A DNA stretch of 35,626 bases from Chromera velia (taxonomy: Eukaryota; Sar; Chromeraceae). The translations under genes were made by a program, and so were the position numbers. Shown here one piece after another: positions 34,148-35,626 of this stretch. The stretch is from NCBI GenBank assembly GCA_018398765.1, contig JAHBMJ010001103.1:1-35626 (forward strand), written 5' to 3'. Numbering within the stretch: the first letter of the stretch is position 1; the number at the start of each line of letters is the position of its first letter. Under the pieces are notes generated by a model, which was given only the letters and a program-made list of their open reading frames with translations, did no database searches and was not told the origin of the DNA.

Positions 34148-35163
34148 AAGGAAGAAAGAAAGAAATGTGGGTGGACTTTGGGAAAGAGGGAGAGGGTGAA
34201 GTATAACTACGCACACAAACGCAAAGCCAGACAGAAAGAAACGGCGGCGCGGGGGCAAATGCATTGACTGCCATACACAAACAAACGCACTGACAAATGT
34301 GGCCGACAGAGATGGGCATGCAGGGAATGAGGGGCCCAGTCAGGCAGGGGGGGCAGAGAAAATACTTAGCAAGCACAGGGAAAGAGAGAAAGAAAAAGAC
34401 AGTCGGCCTGACAGACAACATGTTTTTTTATTGCCACCCCTTCTCCTCATGCACACAACCAACAGACAGACAGGCGGGCGGGCGGACAGACAGAAAAGCA
34501 TTTCTCTTTCTTTCTTTCTTTTGGCATCTGACTGTGGGCAGGCAGGAAGAAAGGGAGAAAGACGAGACCCCCAGAGAGGCGGTAAAGGGGGGAAGGCGGG
34601 AAAGAAGACAGGCCTTGAGATAAACAGACTCTATTGGTTTCGCTTCTTTCTGTTTCACACTATTTCTTCTTTCACGGACCGACAGAAAGAGGGTTTTTTT
34701 CTCTTCGCATGGGACCTTTTCATTCATGCGCTTGGACAAGTGCCTGATGCTGAATTTTCTTTTTGTTCAAATTCCTTCCGTCCGTGCATGAATTCGCGTT
34801 GAATGACCTGCAGTGAATACTTGGGATTCGGCCCACTCATGAACTCGACATCGCCCCCGAAGTGCACTGCCCCACAGAGGAGGGGCAGGTCCTTTTCGTG
34901 GTTTGGGTATTCTGGGTCTCTGATGATTTTAGACACGTCTTCAGAGGAGTTGAAGACCCGAAACAAGGGGAGGTCAAAGGGCAAATCACCCAGGAGGTGT
35001 TCCTTGAAGTCTTCTGCCGTCTCCCGAGGGGAAAGGGCAATGATTGCCTTCGGCCGACGGGAGTACGGGTCGAATTGGCACGACCCAAACAGCGCAGCCA
35101 TAGAGGCGTTGCTGATCGGCACCGTGGCATTCTCGAAGGTCTGGGCGGGCACATATTCCGATG
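14006..35163 (-). CDS. Full-size ABCA-type ABC transporter (30 exons; N-terminus missing)
   Basis: Exons, in reading order: 35163-34808, 34107-34001, 33840-33200, 32549-32206, 31825-31733, 31348-31178, 30746-30615, 30387-30012, 29695-29522, 29019-28855, 28471-28339, 27810-26800, 26434-26350, 25870-25811, 25533-25414, 24893-24334, 23263-22810, 22431-22306, 21683-21384, 20979-20881, 20682-20588, 20370-19799, 19608-19388, 19023-18854, 18386-18104, 17197-17134, 16587-16550, 16025-15368, 14916-14394 and 14054-14006. All phases agree over 8180 nt, giving at least 2725 residues. Order: extracellular domain 1, TMD1, NBD1, regulatory linker, TMD2 with a large loop, NBD2, C-terminal tail. Both NBDs keep every catalytic motif. 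ABCA proteins move lipids and amphipathic molecules across membranes; substrate and membrane here are unknown. The first exon or exons (TM1) lie beyond the window or within 35164-35626, where I see none. It is longer than the usual 1600-2300 residues because of low-complexity inserts. Confidence 0.95.
14073..14292. repeat. (AAAT)n, (AATC)n, (CT)n and (CA)n repeats in the last ABCA intron
   Basis: Four simple repeats fill most of the intron between exons 14916-14394 and 14054-14006: AAAT units (14073-14096), AATC units (14100-14148), CT (about 14205-14230) and CA (about 14232-14290). Confidence 0.92.
16591..16648 (-). repeat. (CT)n(TG)n tract abutting an ABCA acceptor
   Basis: On the gene's sense strand a CT run is followed by a TG run that ends directly at the TGCAG acceptor of exon 16587-16550. 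It replaces the usual polypyrimidine tract. Confidence 0.9.
16711..16879. mobile_element. Possible short inverted-repeat element (MITE-like) in an ABCA intron
   Basis: GGCCCGGAAAGCGAA at 16711-16725 pairs with TTCGCTTTCCCGGCC at 16865-16879 with one mismatch, bounding 169 bp. Inside, a ~28-bp block is directly repeated (16734-16761 and 16841-16867). No transposase frame and no clear target-site duplication is seen. It lies in the intron between exons 17197-17134 and 16587-16550. Confidence 0.4.
17176..17282 (-). repeat. Duplicated acceptor side of the NBD2 switch-His exon
   Basis: A 30-bp block containing the GCATGCAG acceptor and the start of the exon (VTTHSMEE) is at 17176-17205 and again, with one mismatch, at 17253-17282. 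The spacer is AT-rich with ATATAT and TATATGG segments. The distal copy lacks the rest of the exon, so the proximal one is the real exon. Confidence 0.88.
17323..17476. repeat. (CACT)n array with interspersed CGCA variants
   Basis: About 38 tetranucleotide units: runs of CACT/TCAC broken at irregular intervals by units where T is replaced by G. It lies in the ABCA intron before the switch-His exon. Confidence 0.93.
17890..18065. repeat. (CAGA)n-rich array in an ABCA intron
   Basis: Degenerate CAGA tetranucleotides, read as TCTG on the gene strand, fill much of the intron between exons 18386-18104 and 17197-17134. Related shorter CAGA arrays lie at about 20856-20880 and 33112-33200. Confidence 0.9.
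18588..18650. repeat. (CA)n(GA)n microsatellite
   Basis: A two-part dinucleotide tract in the ABCA intron between exons 19023-18854 and 18386-18104. It reads (CT)n(TG)n on the sense strand. Similar tracts lie at about 20383-20458, 25330-25368 and 32725-32805. Confidence 0.93.
18693..18886 (-). repeat. Donor end of the NBD2 signature exon present three times, one spacer a hairpin
   Basis: Copies of the exon end (encoding MDPVSRR) with the GTGTGTCGG donor lie at about 18844-18883 (used), 18757-18793 and 18693-18725. Copies 1 and 2 are separated by a hairpin with arms GCATTTATTTTC (18793-18804) and GAAAATGAATGC (18828-18839). Copies 2 and 3 are separated by a (CAA)n stretch. Confidence 0.9.
20665..20769 (-). 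repeat. Duplicated acceptor side of a TMD2 exon with short spacer
   Basis: A 43-bp block with TTGCAG and the first ~18 nt of the exon at 20682-20588 is repeated exactly at 20665-20707 and 20727-20769. The 19-bp spacer begins with palindromic AATTAATT. The identity of the copies suggests a recent event. This locus lacks the GCATTTATTTTC hairpin. Confidence 0.92.
21638..21800 (-). repeat. Duplicated acceptor side of a TMD2 exon around a perfect 18-bp inverted repeat
   Basis: A 54-bp block with the acceptor (GCGCACAG) and the first 46 nt of the exon is present at 21638-21691 and, with a few mismatches, at 21747-21800. Between them lies ATGTATTTATTTTCATAC (21692-21709), a 16-bp loop and its exact reverse complement (21726-21743). 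The distal copy cannot serve as the exon start in frame, because the two acceptors are 109 nt apart. Confidence 0.92.
23767..23797. other. Poly-G run containing an N (assembly weak point)
   Basis: About 13 G, one undetermined base, AA and about 13 more G, within an ABCA intron. The true length is unreliable. The window also ends in a poly-G run (35600-35626). Confidence 0.95.
26075..26175. repeat. (GA)n tract in an ABCA intron
   Basis: A long purine tract, CT on the gene strand, about 30 bp from the third copy of the duplicated donor at 26209-26238. A shorter (GA)n tract lies at about 22640-22684. Confidence 0.92.
26209..26374 (-). repeat. 68-bp tandem unit: donor end of the TM7 exon copied three times
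   Basis: Copies at 26345-26374 (used exon end), 26277-26306 and 26209-26238 each hold the last ~25 nt of the exon and a GTGGG donor. The period is exactly 68 bp. The AT-rich spacers are identical to each other and read TTCAT ... ATGCAT ... ATGAA, a weak inverted repeat. Copies 2 and 3 are intronic, and any of the three donors could in principle be used. Confidence 0.9.
26800..27810 (-). other. ABCA section: post-NBD1 regulatory linker in one long exon
   Basis: This 1011-nt exon opens with [18 protein letters not shown], the conserved strand after NBD1, and holds [12 protein letters not shown], which matches the family's VTxLEEVFLxV. Between and after these lie long Glu/Lys/Gly-rich stretches with no recognisable fold. 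It ends with [12 protein letters not shown], leading across the splice to RYTRRD and the first helix of TMD2. Confidence 0.88.
28339..30387 (-). other. ABCA section: nucleotide-binding domain 1
   Basis: Four exons. Walker A is [10 protein letters not shown] (residues 725-734 of the partial protein). The Q-loop is [10 protein letters not shown], the signature LSGGM (824-828), Walker B VILDEP with the catalytic Glu at 849, the D-loop GLDP and the switch His at 880 in STHYMDEAD. All residues needed for ATP hydrolysis are present. A Ser/Pro/Glu-rich linker precedes the domain in the first of these exons. Its start may be 30387 or 30396, since both acceptors keep the frame. Confidence 0.93.
29453..29554 (-). 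repeat. Duplicated donor-side end of an NBD1 exon with hairpin spacer
   Basis: The block at 29517-29554 (exon 3' end plus GT donor) is repeated at 29453-29490 with a few mismatches. The spacer 29491-29516 contains GCATTTATGAAAATAAATG, with inverted arms ATTTAT and ATAAAT. The second copy is intronic and carries its own GT. Confidence 0.85.
31860..32085. repeat. (CA)n and (GAAA)n repeats in an ABCA intron
   Basis: A short CA tract (about 31860-31885) is followed by a long GAAA array with single-base interruptions (about 31915-32085). On the sense strand this is a TTTC array between two TMD1 exons. Confidence 0.92.
34110..34145. repeat. (GGCA)n tract abutting an ABCA acceptor
   Basis: About nine GGCA units begin directly beside the acceptor of exon 34107-34001. 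On the gene strand they read TGCC and form the pre-acceptor tract. Confidence 0.9.
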
Positions 35164-35175
35164 CTGCATATCAAT

Positions 35176-35237
<62 letters not shown>

Positions 35238-35414
35238 ACACACACGCACAAGCATCTCTGAATATGCAGATACCGACGCATATTTGAATGTGCACGAACA
35301 CGCCAGGTCTAGAGGTTCCGGTAAGTCTGAGCTGAGGGTCTCTTCGCTACTGTACCTAGACAACGGAAAGCACTCTTTCTTGACTGCCGGTTGCTCCGTG
35401 TGCTCCGGTGAAAT

Positions 35415-35452
<38 letters not shown>

Positions 35453-35626
35453 CACACACACACACACACATACACTTACACACAAGCTCTACACATACAC
35501 ACAGACTCTGTGTTCAGACAGACGCTAGCTGATCTCGACGGGGGGGGACAAGTGGGTGGGAAGTTGTTTAAAGGGGTAGGAAGGAACGATCTGAGTGTGT
35601 GGGGGGGGGGGGGGGGGAAGGGGGGG
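35164..35626. other. Right edge: microsatellites, no exon seen
   Basis: This is intron or 5' flank upstream of the first visible ABCA exon. It contains (CA)n at about 35178-35245, (CT)n(CA)n at about 35420-35470 and a terminal poly-G run. The stretch 35290-35400 is not repetitive, but no splice-bounded frame in it resembles an ABCA N-terminus. Confidence 0.7.

Larger units (their letters stand above)
30615..35163 (-). other. ABCA section: extracellular domain 1 and TMD1
   Basis: Seven exons. The first three encode the large first loop, with an FNRTARG strand, [14 protein letters not shown] and a Ser/Glu/Arg-rich insert in the 641-nt exon. The next three are strongly hydrophobic and give the TM2-TM6 bundle, for example the conserved coupling segment [15 protein letters not shown], then [20 protein letters not shown]. 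Exon 30746-30615 supplies VLPTDFG, the equivalent of the family's VxPxEFG after the last helix of TMD1. The first transmembrane helix is absent from the window. Confidence 0.85.

Overview
This window looks like nuclear DNA of an intron-rich protist. The evidence is GT-AG introns, about 42 coding exons in three genes, introns packed with microsatellites, and a long ABCA-type transporter. A chromerid alga such as Chromera velia is my best guess from gene content and overall style, but this is inference. No bacterial-type operon, ribosome-binding site, tRNA or rRNA was seen. A poly-G run containing an N (about 23767-23797) and another at the right edge mark a draft assembly.

Layout. (1) 1-1771, minus strand: the start of a gene whose first exon carries a RING-like Cys/His cluster and whose third exon is Gln/Pro-rich with a PPPY motif. 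It runs off the left edge. (2) 1772-2731: a divergent promoter with packed CCAAT boxes and TGCATG motifs. (3) 2732-7480, plus strand: a complete ten-exon gene for a 256-aa WBP2-like protein, with a GRAM-type domain followed by two PPxY motifs. (4) 7481-8187: AT-rich DNA without genes. (5) 8188-11032, minus strand: a decayed retrotransposon Gag ending at a protease-like DSG. (6) 11033-14005: no supported gene. (7) 14006-35163, minus strand: 30 exons of a full-size ABCA-type ABC transporter, at least 2725 residues, lacking only its N-terminus. Exon phases agree at every junction in all three gene models.

How the genes relate. The transporter stands alone as a predicted lipid or amphipath translocator with two catalytically complete nucleotide-binding domains. 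The divergent left pair may share a promoter, and both proteins carry PPxY motifs that bind WW domains, so a functional link is possible but unproven.

Most unusual signal. At seven exon-intron junctions, a block of about 30-55 bp spanning the splice site is repeated two or three times. The copies are separated by short AT-rich spacers. At four loci the spacer belongs to one hairpin family (core GCATTTATTTTC ... GAAAATAAATGC). The best copy has an exact 18-bp inverted repeat (21692-21743). This may be a hairpin-associated process that copies splice junctions.
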